38,776 nt of DNA. Origin: Nostoc sp. NMS4. GTDB lineage: Bacteria > Cyanobacteriota > Cyanobacteriia > Cyanobacteriales > Nostocaceae. Below are positions 1-6,593 of this stretch, piece after piece. A model generated the notes under the pieces. The model saw only the letters and a list, made by a program, of their open reading frames with translations, ran no database searches and was not told the origin of the DNA. Both the position numbers and the translations under genes were made by a program. Each line of letters begins with the position of its first letter. Position 1 is the stretch's first letter. The DNA is taken from assembly GCF_017115095.1 (NCBI RefSeq), contig NZ_JABXKI010000270.1, positions 1-38,776 of the forward strand, written 5' to 3'.

Positions 1-1677
1 GAGGGGAGTCCGCAGTTCGTGGCTCATTTTAGCGAGGAACTGGCTTTTGGCGCGGCTGGCGATCGCAGCTTGTTCTGCGGCTTGTTTGAGGGCTGTCTGA
101 GAAAACTCCAGCACTACCAATATCAGCATATTTCGCATCTCAGTAGCGGCTTCTAGTTCCGCCACCTCCCAAGGTAAGGAAGTTTCCCGCACGGTTTCCT
201 TCCACATTGCAAACGACTTCCGCGCAGACAATTCCATCTCGCCAATTTCCTTGATTGTGATTGCATCCTGGGGGTTGCCTGCCCAATTCACCGTTTGGAT
301 TTGCTCCGGTCGAAACCAGAGAATGTGGTAAGACTTTTGTTTAACCTGGTTCAATAAAATGGAAATTGCCAGGAGGCCGCTGGCTTGATCTTTAAATGCC
401 TTTGCTTCTGGATATAAACGTGACAGGGAATCAGTAGCAAACACTGATTCCTCCTTGTGTTGTACCAACCACGTCACAAGCTCCTCCACCTGGGTAACTG
501 ATGGCGTTTGACCAACTAATGTTAGATGACCGTCAAGCAAAATCGCGGCTCCTTGAGCATGAACTAGATCCAGCAATTGAGAAGTATTTCGGGTCAACAC
601 TTGCTCAATAAAATTGGACTCGTGCAAGAACGTCTGTTGTAGTTCATGCTCAATCGCTTTCACCTGCCTTTGGTAAATATGCAACTCTCGTTCTTGCTGA
701 TGCACTAGTTCCATCGAGGCAAACTGTCCTAAAAATTCACAGGCTTTGCGAGTTTCATAATCCACTAGTTGAGGGGTGTAGTGGTGACAGGCAATTAATC
801 CCCAGAGGCGTTTGTCGTTGATCAACGAAATCGTCATCGACCCAGCAACGCCCATATTCTGTAAGTATTCAATGTGACAGGGATACACTCCTCGTAACAC
901 AGAATTACTTAGATCAAGGGGTGTATTTGTTAGAGGATAATTAGTGGGAATCAGTTTGACAGGGGTGTAATTGATATCGGGAATAAATCGCATCCAGGTG
1001 CGGTAAAACAACTTACGGGCTGGCGCGGGAATGTCTATCATCAAATAGTGCAGTCCCAGGTAGCTTTCTAGATGCTGCGGTTTCTCCTCGGCAATCACCA
1101 CACCACTCTCGTCTGCCTCAAAGCGATAGACCATAACCCGATCAAATCCAGTCATTGCTTTCACTTCTCTGGCAATGGTTTGAGCCAGATTTGTCAGGTC
1201 AGTTGCATTACGGAGATTAGCGATCGCGGTTTCCAGGCGGTGATAAAATTGGATTGAATGGGTGCTTTTAATGGATCGCTGAGATTCCAGTTCCAGAGTC
1301 AACCCATCTACCGTCCGGTACATCATGCCTCTAAATATCTGACTTTTCCGTTGCCAACCAGTCTGGTCAACCCTCCGCCGCGTTTTTAGCTTAAACAGAT
1401 TGCAAAGCTCCAGGTTGTCTTCAGCTAAGTAGCCAGCAAGTCGCTGCACTTGAGCGTCAGAAAACAGTCGTTGTAAGGGTTGACCCAGCAATGCTTCTGC
1501 CGAAATCCCAAAAAACTGTTCCACATTTTCACTAATCTGCAAGATTGTGAGGTCTGGCTCTTGCAGCATTAGCAACATTCCATGCGGCTGAATATAACCG
1601 GGAGCGTACACCGATTCATCACTGTACACTTCTAAAGCCGTCAGCGAGAAGAGTGAGATAGGATTTGGTGACTGCAT
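1..1677 (-). CDS. Phytochrome-type hybrid/sensor histidine kinase (3' end beyond window)
   Basis: The reading frame is open from ATG 1677 to the window edge (559 codons), so the kinase C-terminus lies outside. It is a red/far-red light sensor that autophosphorylates on His. Domains in order are an N-terminal PAS (about 20-130), GAF (about 145-320), PHY (about 330-500) and the start of a HisKA domain, with H-box His553 in KMSHELRTPL. The GAF domain has the chromophore Cys267-His268 (YPCHIEYLQNMG) and Asp215 in the DIP motif, both at the Cph1 positions. The bacteriophytochrome N-terminal Cys is absent: Tyr18 occupies that alignment position. This predicts phycocyanobilin, not biliverdin, as chromophore. 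The H-box type (SHELRTPL) differs from Cph1's SHDLQEPL, so a receiver domain may follow off-window. Family is certain, exact architecture is not. Confidence 0.9.
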   Translation of the reverse strand, partial: MQSPNPISLFSLTALEVYSDESVYAPGYIQPHGMLLMLQEPDLTILQISENVEQFFGISAEALLGQPLQRLFSDAQVQRLAGYLAEDNLELCNLFKLKTRRRVDQTGWQRKSQIFRGMMYRTVDGLTLELESQRSIKSTHSIQFYHRLETAIANLRNATDLTNLAQTIAREVKAMTGFDRVMVYRFEADESGVVIAEEKPQHLESYLGLHYLMIDIPAPARKLFYRTWMRFIPDINYTPVKLIPTNYPLTNTPLDLSNSVLRGVYPCHIEYLQNMGVAGSMTISLINDKRLWGLIACHHYTPQLVDYETRKACEFLGQFASMELVHQQERELHIYQRQVKAIEHELQQTFLHESNFIEQVLTRNTSQLLDLVHAQGAAILLDGHLTLVGQTPSVTQVEELVTWLVQHKEESVFATDSLSRLYPEAKAFKDQASGLLAISILLNQVKQKSYHILWFRPEQIQTVNWAGNPQDAITIKEIGEMELSARKSFAMWKETVRETSLPWEVAELEAATEMRNMLILVVLEFSQTALKQAAEQAAIASRAKSQFLAKMSHELRTPL

Positions 1678-1803
1678 GGCTAAGATAAGCGGTTTTGGAA
1701 ATCAAAAAGTTGTGAATAATAAGTTAAAAATTCAGACAAGGAAAATTACCTAGAATCAGTTTAATAGCTATTACCAGAGAGGGGAAAATAAAGAAAAACT
1801 TGG

Positions 1804-2112
1804 TCATAAGATCCATTCTGAAGAACGTTCGCCCAAATCTAGAGGAATGCTGACAGCTTTGCCCAGCCGGGGGCGATCGCGGGTTTGAGAAATAAAAGTT
1901 TGTACCTGTATTGACCCACCCAAGGCATGAAGATAATTAGCAATGCTGTCAAGATGCTCTTGGTACTCCGCCTCGCTCAACGGAAAAGAAGCTTGCTCCA
2001 GATATTTCCACATTACTTGCAAAAATATCTTTCCCTGTGCGCGCCGGAACTGCACATCATAAGAATATCCCCACTTATCAAGCAACATCTGACGTAATTC
2101 CTGTCCTGTCAT
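1804..2112 (-). CDS. DUF3067 family protein
   Basis: A 102-residue protein starting MTGQELRQMLLDKWGYSYDV, which I recognise as the DUF3067 family, conserved in cyanobacteria and plastid-bearing eukaryotes; no biochemical role is known to me. It is soluble, with no signal peptide or membrane segment. A TTG twelve bases upstream (2124) is an alternative start, but ATG 2112 gives the usual family N-terminus. It is transcribed divergently from petC across a 229-bp spacer, so the two may share a promoter region. That neighbourhood suggests, but does not prove, a link to photosynthetic electron transport. Confidence 0.85.
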   Translation of the reverse strand: MTGQELRQMLLDKWGYSYDVQFRRAQGKIFLQVMWKYLEQASFPLSEAEYQEHLDSIANYLHALGGSIQVQTFISQTRDRPRLGKAVSIPLDLGERSSEWIL

Positions 2113-2341
2113 AGCTTTTCTCAATCAGATTTTACATTTAGTTATGATGTTAAGTTCCGTGACTCCAGTATGATAAGGATATAAAGAAATGTAATGCTAA
2201 CAGAAAAGATGCTAAATATGTCTTGGAACAAAGAAGTATGGCATCGTTGTGAGCGCTAGCATTTCGACTTAGACAAGAGTTCCTCAAGTATTAGTACTTT
2301 TGTCAAAATGCTTAACAAAATACACAAAGAGCGCGTAGATT

Positions 2342-2881
2342 ATGGCTCAATTTTCTGAATCAGCAGACGTGCCCGATATGGGTCGTCGTCAGTTCATGAA
2401 TCTGCTCACTTTTGGGACTGTCACTGGAGTGGCTCTGGGTGCATTGTATCCCGTTGTCAAGTACTTTATTCCACCTGCTGCTGGTGGTGCTGGTGGCGGT
2501 GTCACAGCAAAAGACGAGTTAGGTAACGATGTTAGTGTCACGAAATTTCTAGAAAACCGGAATGCGGGCGATCGCAACCTAGTCCAAGGACTAAAGGGAG
2601 ATCCTACCTACATTGTGGTAGACAGCAAAGAGGCGATCAAAGATTATGGCATTAACGCCATCTGTACCCACTTAGGTTGTGTTGTCCCCTGGAACATTGC
2701 TGAGAACAAATTCAAATGTCCTTGTCATGGTTCCCAGTATGACGAAACTGGTAAAGTTGTTCGGGGGCCAGCACCTCTGTCTCTGGCTTTAGCCCATACC
2801 AACGTCAACGACGACAAAATCGTTTTAACTCCTTGGACTGAAACCGACTTCCGCACAGGTGATGCACCTTGGTGGGGTTAA
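2342..2881 (+). CDS. petC: Cytochrome b6f Rieske iron-sulfur protein PetC
   Basis: The 179-residue Rieske subunit takes electrons from plastoquinol and passes them to cytochrome f on the lumen side of the thylakoid membrane. The twin-arginine stretch GRRQF (14-18) is followed by one hydrophobic anchor (about 20-44), then a glycine-rich hinge (47-53). The [2Fe-2S] ligands are all present: Cys108 and His110 in CTHLGC, and Cys126 and His129 in CPCHGSQYD; Cys113 and Cys128 form the structural disulfide. Length and both cluster boxes match a standard PetC. petA follows on the same strand after a 182-bp spacer full of short tandem repeats. Cyanobacteria often have extra petC paralogs; linkage to petA marks this as the main one. 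Confidence 0.97.
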   Translation: MAQFSESADVPDMGRRQFMNLLTFGTVTGVALGALYPVVKYFIPPAAGGAGGGVTAKDELGNDVSVTKFLENRNAGDRNLVQGLKGDPTYIVVDSKEAIKDYGINAICTHLGCVVPWNIAENKFKCPCHGSQYDETGKVVRGPAPLSLALAHTNVNDDKIVLTPWTETDFRTGDAPWWG

Positions 2882-2883
2882 TC

Positions 2884-3013
2884 AGTGCTGAGTTATGAGT
2901 GCTGAGTGCTGAGTAAGGGAGTGAAGAAGCAGAGGGGCAGAGGGGCAGAGGGGCAGAGGAGATAATAGTAACTCCTAACTCCTAACTCCTAACTCCTAAC
3001 TCCTAACTCAGCA
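2884..3013 (+). repeat. Composite short tandem repeats in the petC-petA spacer
   Basis: Directly after petC come copies of GTGCTGA, then a GCAGAGGG tract (about 2932-2958), then about six CTCCTAA heptamers (about 2970-3008). Heptamers of this kind are known as STRRs in heterocystous cyanobacteria. TGCTGAGTTA at 2886-2895 is the exact reverse complement of TAACTCAGCA at 3004-3013, so the spacer mRNA could close into a hairpin with the repeats in its loop. The repeats end about 50 bases before the petA start. Confidence 0.85.
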
Positions 3014-3063
3014 ATCCTAATGACCAATGACTAATGACTAATTCAATTGTCGCCCTTATAGAG

Positions 3064-4065
3064 ATGAGAAATGTTTTCCTGACAGCGAGGTTAACTCGCA
3101 GTGCTAGAGCGATCGTAAAAACATTGCTCATAGCGATCGCTACTGTGACATTTTACTTCACCAGCGATCTAGCCCTTCCCCAATCAGCTGCCGCCTATCC
3201 CTTTTGGGCGCAGCAAACCTATCCCGAAACCCCCCGCGAACCAACCGGGCGGATTGTTTGTGCCAACTGTCACCTAGCCGCCAAGGTTACAGAAGTGGAA
3301 GTTCCCCAATCGGTACTACCTGACACTGTATTCAAAGCTGTGGTGAAAATCCCCTACGATCTGAGCGCCCAGCAAGTTGGTGCTGATGGTTCTAAGGTTG
3401 GCTTGAACGTCGGTGCAGTACTAATGCTACCCGAAGGCTTTAAGATTGCCCCCGAAGATCGCCTTTCCGAAGAACTTAAAAAAGAAGTTGGCGACACTAC
3501 CTTCCAACCCTACAGCGAAGGCAAAGATAACGTCGTCATCGTCGGTCCTTTACCTGGCGAACAGTATCAGGAAATCGTCTTCCCAGTTCTTTCTCCCAAC
3601 CCCGCAACCGACAAAAACATCCACTTCGGTAAATATTCAGTTCACGTAGGTGGTAATCGGGGACGCGGACAAGTTTATCCAACTGGCGAAAAGAGCAATA
3701 ACACTGTTTACAACGCTTCCGCTACTGGCACAATTACCAAGATTGCCAAAGAAGAAGATGGAGACGGTAACGTTAAATATTTGGTAAACATCCAACCGGA
3801 ATCTGGTGATGTTGTCGTTGATACGATTCCTTTAGGGCCAGAATTGCTCGTTTCCGAAGGACAAGCAGTTAAGACTGGTGATGCTTTGACCAGCAACCCG
3901 AACGTCGGTGGATTCGGTCAAATAGATGCAGAAATCGTACTACAAGACGCTTCTAGAGTCAAATGGATGATTGCGTTCATCGCTCTTGTAATGTTAGCCC
4001 AAGTTATGCTGGTGCTGAAGAAGAAGCAGATTGAGAAAGTTCAAGCTGCTGAGATGAATTTCTAA
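3064..4065 (+). CDS. petA: Cytochrome f (PetA)
   Basis: The 333-residue c-type cytochrome of the b6f complex receives electrons from the Rieske protein and reduces plastocyanin or cytochrome c6. A signal peptide (1-44) ends in SAAA before Tyr45 of YPFWAQ; Tyr45 becomes the N-terminal amine that ligates the haem iron. The haem box CANCH is at 66-70. Near the C-terminus a single membrane anchor ([18 protein letters not shown]) is followed by lysines. I chose ATG 3064 because it gives the usual MRN...TARLTRS start and family length; an in-frame ATG at 3034 would add ten residues. The gene follows petC, as in most cyanobacteria, and ends at a strong terminator. Confidence 0.97.
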   Translation: MRNVFLTARLTRSARAIVKTLLIAIATVTFYFTSDLALPQSAAAYPFWAQQTYPETPREPTGRIVCANCHLAAKVTEVEVPQSVLPDTVFKAVVKIPYDLSAQQVGADGSKVGLNVGAVLMLPEGFKIAPEDRLSEELKKEVGDTTFQPYSEGKDNVVIVGPLPGEQYQEIVFPVLSPNPATDKNIHFGKYSVHVGGNRGRGQVYPTGEKSNNTVYNASATGTITKIAKEEDGDGNVKYLVNIQPESGDVVVDTIPLGPELLVSEGQAVKTGDALTSNPNVGGFGQIDAEIVLQDASRVKWMIAFIALVMLAQVMLVLKKKQIEKVQAAEMNF

Positions 4066-4091
4066 ATTCTTTGCTAAATCATTCATTGTAG

Positions 4092-4116
4092 GACAGGCAT
4101 TTTGCCTGTCTTTTTT
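4092..4116 (+). terminator. Rho-independent terminator of petCA
   Basis: GACAGGC (4092-4098), a five-base loop, GCCTGTC (4104-4110), then six T residues. The hairpin lies 27 bases after the petA stop, so it should end the petC-petA transcript. Confidence 0.9.
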
Positions 4117-4159
4117 ATATGTTATGCTTCCAAGTCTGCATATAGCACTCAGAGGTTAA

Positions 4160-4346
4160 TATTGGGACTTAGACAAAAAATACCAAGAAAAAAGCCTCAA
4201 ATCTATATACAGACAGACTTTGACATCGTTTTGCTTGGTTTATTGATATATCTGGGTTTGAGCCATTTTTGAGCATTTGGTGTATTTACCTTACCCTGCA
4301 TGGGTTTGAGGCTTGTTTATTCCTCAAAAATGTTTAAGTCCCGATA
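4160..4346. mobile_element. Candidate MITE with imperfect terminal inverted repeats
   Basis: A non-coding unit of about 187 bp. The left end TATTGGGACTTAGACA and the inverted right end TATCGGGACTTAAACA match at 14 of 16 positions. A second inverted pair lies inside (AAGCCTCAAA near 4192 against TTTGAGGCTT near 4304). TA flanks the TTGGGACTTA/TAAGTCCCGA core on both sides, as expected for elements moved by IS630/Tc1-mariner-type transposases. There is no transposase gene inside. The family assignment is inference from the TA flanks; the inverted repeats are seen directly. Confidence 0.6.
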
Positions 4347-4439
4347 TGCAATTTGCTTTAAAAGTATATCTACTTAATCAAAAATTCTTATATTAACTTC
4401 TAGTCTTTTTTTAGGGAATCTGTTATGGTTTAGTTGTAA

Positions 4440-4459
4440 GTTATAACAGTTGTTATAAC
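4440..4459. promoter_or_regulatory. Paired GTTATAAC palindromes, likely operator of the toxin-antitoxin operon
   Basis: Two perfect 8-bp palindromes GTTATAAC at 4440-4447 and 4452-4459, spaced 12 bp start to start, about 84 bp before the antitoxin ATG. Antitoxins of this class usually bind palindromic operators and repress their own operon. A regulatory role is inferred from form and position only. Confidence 0.45.
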
Positions 4460-4542
4460 ATAACGTAACTTCTCACATCAAATTTGTAGTGTCTAGGTAT
4501 TCTATTTAAATGCCTAGTATCTTCCTACTCAGGAATTAGCTC

Positions 4543-4863
4543 ATGGCTGTAAAAAGTTATCCCATAACTCATGCAAAGGTAGGAAATCAAGATGGGTTTC
4601 GCTTACCTCGCGCATTCTCTAAGGATTATCCCCATTTAGCTAATGCTTCAGGCCATATTGAAGTGCTATCTGATAACACGTTCTTAGTTAGATTAGAAAC
4701 TGATAATGTTGATGAAGCTGATGGAGATGAGGGCATTATGATGAGCCTTTTTCTTGACTTTCTCATGAAGGATGCTATGCAAAATCCTTCTAAACTCGTT
4801 CCTTATACCCAAGAAATGAGCGATGCAATGGATGATTTACTGGCTGATGTAGTTATAGATTAA
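4543..4863 (+). CDS. Putative PrlF/MazE-like antitoxin (AbrB-type fold)
   Basis: A 106-residue acidic protein. The segment GNQDGFRLPRAF (about 14-25) followed by IEVLSDNTFLVRLE (about 39-52) resembles the swapped-hairpin AbrB/SpoVT DNA-binding fold of PrlF and MazE. The C-terminal half is acidic and helical, as expected for the part that wraps a toxin. The stop overlaps the start of the next gene by one base (TAATG), so translation is coupled. The following gene is a clear YhaV homolog, and PrlF is the usual YhaV partner, which supports the call. AGGA lies upstream of the ATG. The exact antitoxin family is less certain than the toxin's. Confidence 0.65.
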   Translation: MAVKSYPITHAKVGNQDGFRLPRAFSKDYPHLANASGHIEVLSDNTFLVRLETDNVDEADGDEGIMMSLFLDFLMKDAMQNPSKLVPYTQEMSDAMDDLLADVVID

Positions 4864-5330
4864 TGGCTGCATTTACTTGTAATGGTTGGCAGATTTTTTT
4901 CTACCCATTGTTTAACGAACAATGGGTAGAATTGCGTAATAGGGTTCGTGTTTTAAAAAATGAGTTACCTAAAGAAGAATTTATTACACATTCAGATGTC
5001 AAATTCTTAAAAGCATTGAATATTGGGATTAAAGAAAAAATTCCTCAAGACCCTTTTGCTAGTCATTTTGCTTTGCAAAAACCTTTGCAAAAGTATAGCC
5101 GTCTCAAAAAGATGGGGCTACCTGAACGATATAGATTATTCTTTAGAGCATTTAAAGAACCAAAAATTATTATTATTATTTGGTTAGGTTATCCTCGGAA
5201 AGAAGGCGATAAAAAAGATTGTTATCAAGTTTTTAGCAAAAAAGTAGAAAATGGAGATTTTCCTGAAAGTATTGATAATCTGCTTGCAGAATGTGAGTTA
5301 GAAAATGCTGGCGAGGAAAAAGAAGATTAA
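4863..5330 (+). CDS. YhaV-family type II toxin (ribosome-associated RNase)
   Basis: A 155-residue protein matching E. coli YhaV along its length: NGWQIFFYPLFNEQ (7-20), ERYRLFFR (88-95), the hydrophobic strand KIIIIIWL (101-108) and YQVFSKKVENGDFP (121-134). YhaV is a RelE-fold mRNA-cleaving toxin neutralised by PrlF. It is the second gene of a one-base-overlapping pair, the usual antitoxin-first order. The run of Ile residues is encoded by an ATT/TTA microsatellite at about 5166-5184, a possible hotspot for slippage that would inactivate the toxin. No frameshift is present here, so the pair looks functional. Confidence 0.8.
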   Translation: MAAFTCNGWQIFFYPLFNEQWVELRNRVRVLKNELPKEEFITHSDVKFLKALNIGIKEKIPQDPFASHFALQKPLQKYSRLKKMGLPERYRLFFRAFKEPKIIIIIWLGYPRKEGDKKDCYQVFSKKVENGDFPESIDNLLAECELENAGEEKED

Positions 5331-5378
5331 GCAGCGATAGTATTGAATCTAGCCCTAGTTGAGTTGAGGGATTTGCCC

Positions 5379-6065
5379 ATGACAGTCTCAATAGAGTATA
5401 TCCCTGTTACCCCAATTGAGTACCCAGATGAGGATGGTAAGCCGATGGCTGAAGGTGATTTACAGCGCAAGTGTCTTGTATACGCTACCACTGTGCTGGA
5501 AATTTATTTTCAAAATCACCCAGATGTATACGTCGCAGGTAATCTATTTATTTACTACGAAAAAGGTTATCCAGAATCGGTTGTCGCACCAGATGTATTT
5601 GTAGTCTTCGGAGTGGAAAACCGTGACAGACGCTCTTACAAAACCTGGGAAGAAAATAATCAAACCCCAGATTTTGTTCTAGAAATTACCTCAAAAAGCA
5701 CCCGCAGTAAAGACCAAGGTGCAAAAAAAGGAATTTACGCTTTTCTGGGAGTGCGTGAATATTTTCAATATGACCCCACAGGTGATTATCTCAATCCCCA
5801 ACTCCAGGGTTTACACTTGGTCGATGGGAATTATTTCCCAGTAGCAGCCAATACCTTGCCAGATGGTACAATGTCTCTACCCAGTCAAGTTTTAGGGCTA
5901 GAGTTGCGCCTAGAAGCAGGAAAACTACGTTTTTACAATCCAGCTACGAGTGAAACACTCCTAACTCATGAAGAGGAAGTAGCTGCACGACAAACCGCAG
6001 AAGAGAAAACGCAAAGATTAGCTGCTAAACTTCGAGAATTAAATATTGATCCAGATAGCCTTTAG
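5379..6065 (+). CDS. Uma2 family (DUF820) putative PD-(D/E)XK endonuclease
   Basis: A 228-residue Uma2 protein, a PD-(D/E)XK nuclease-fold family greatly expanded in cyanobacteria and without a settled function. Core motifs are VVAPDVFVV, the E-containing FVLEITSKST, and downstream Lys residues before GIYAFLGVREYFQYDP. The C-terminus is a charged coiled coil (EEEVAARQTAEEKTQRL) ending in LRELNIDPDSL, a common tail of the long Uma2 type. ATG 5379 has TGAGGG just upstream and the usual start; a TTG at 5343 in frame is less likely. It lies 48 bp after the YhaV gene, on the same strand, so co-transcription is possible. Confidence 0.88.
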   Translation: MTVSIEYIPVTPIEYPDEDGKPMAEGDLQRKCLVYATTVLEIYFQNHPDVYVAGNLFIYYEKGYPESVVAPDVFVVFGVENRDRRSYKTWEENNQTPDFVLEITSKSTRSKDQGAKKGIYAFLGVREYFQYDPTGDYLNPQLQGLHLVDGNYFPVAANTLPDGTMSLPSQVLGLELRLEAGKLRFYNPATSETLLTHEEEVAARQTAEEKTQRLAAKLRELNIDPDSL

Positions 6066-6147
6066 CTAAATTCAGCAGTGTTAATCAAATAATCGGGTGA
6101 GTATGATTTACCCACCCTAATTATGCTTACTGAATTAGACAATAATC

Positions 6148-6345
6148 TCAAAGTTCTCCGTTAATCTTCCGCCTGATAATTTCCATTTGGGCTTGCATAT
6201 CTGCTTCTGTTACAGGCATAGGATAACCTTTGGAATTAGGGTCACGTTTGCTCATCAAAAAACGTAGAGCTTCAATATCTTCACGGTTTTCCACGACGTA
6301 AGCTCTCAACTCTGTAAAACTCATTTGCTCATAATTCTGGTTCAT
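6148..6345 (-). CDS. DUF6887 family small protein
   Basis: A 65-residue protein beginning MNQNYEQMSFTELRAYVVE and containing REDIEALRFLMSKRD, the pattern of the cyanobacterial DUF6887 family; its function is unknown. Its start overlaps the end of the DUF6888 gene by 17 bases, so the two are a tight translationally coupled pair. ATG 6345 fits the family; an in-frame ATG at 6366 would add seven residues (MVFGILS). The protein is small and charged with no membrane segment. Such pairs look like toxin-antitoxin modules in size and layout, but I know of no functional test. Confidence 0.75.
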   Translation of the reverse strand: MNQNYEQMSFTELRAYVVENREDIEALRFLMSKRDPNSKGYPMPVTEADMQAQMEIIRRKINGEL

Positions 6346-6520
6346 TGACAAAATCCCAAATACCATTGTTCAATACAATTATTTGAATATCATCTCCAGA
6401 CAGTATGTAAACTTGCCCTGTTTTGTCGTCAAATCGAAATAAGCGGATGTCTTTGTAAAGATTTGACAGCATTTGACAAACCCTTACACAGGCTAAGGCT
6501 TGATCTGTTGTTGGTAAAAT
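6329..6520 (-). CDS. DUF6888 family small protein, probable ATT start
   Basis: Reading the minus strand gives a 63-residue protein with ACVRVCQMLSNLYKDIRLFR and TGQVYILSGDDIQI, which I recognise as DUF6888, the usual partner of DUF6887. In frame there is no ATG, GTG or TTG between the upstream stop (6566-6568) and an internal ATG that would remove a third of the protein. ATT at 6520-6518, in ILPTTDQA, sits where relatives start (M-x-PT-x-x-QA) and has a strong GAGGAG Shine-Dalgarno (6535-6530) nine bases upstream. So this gene either uses the rare AUU start or has a mutated ATG. It overlaps the DUF6887 gene by 17 bases. Confidence 0.7.
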   Translation of the reverse strand: MLPTTDQALACVRVCQMLSNLYKDIRLFRFDDKTGQVYILSGDDIQIIVLNNGIWDFVNEPEL

Positions 6521-6546
6521 AAACGAATGCTCCTCACTACTAATAT

Positions 6547-6567
6547 AGGGTGAGCATTGCCCACCCT
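6547..6567. repeat. Hairpin between GH57 gene and DUF6888
   Basis: AGGGTGAGCATTGCCCACCCT folds into a nine-pair stem with one mismatch. It lies 27 bases after the GH57 stop and just before the DUF6888 ribosome binding site. There is no T-run on the minus strand, so it looks more like a dispersed palindrome than a classical terminator, though it could slow read-through. Confidence 0.5.
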
Positions 6568-6593
6568 ACTACTGTTGATTATTTTTTGTGAGA

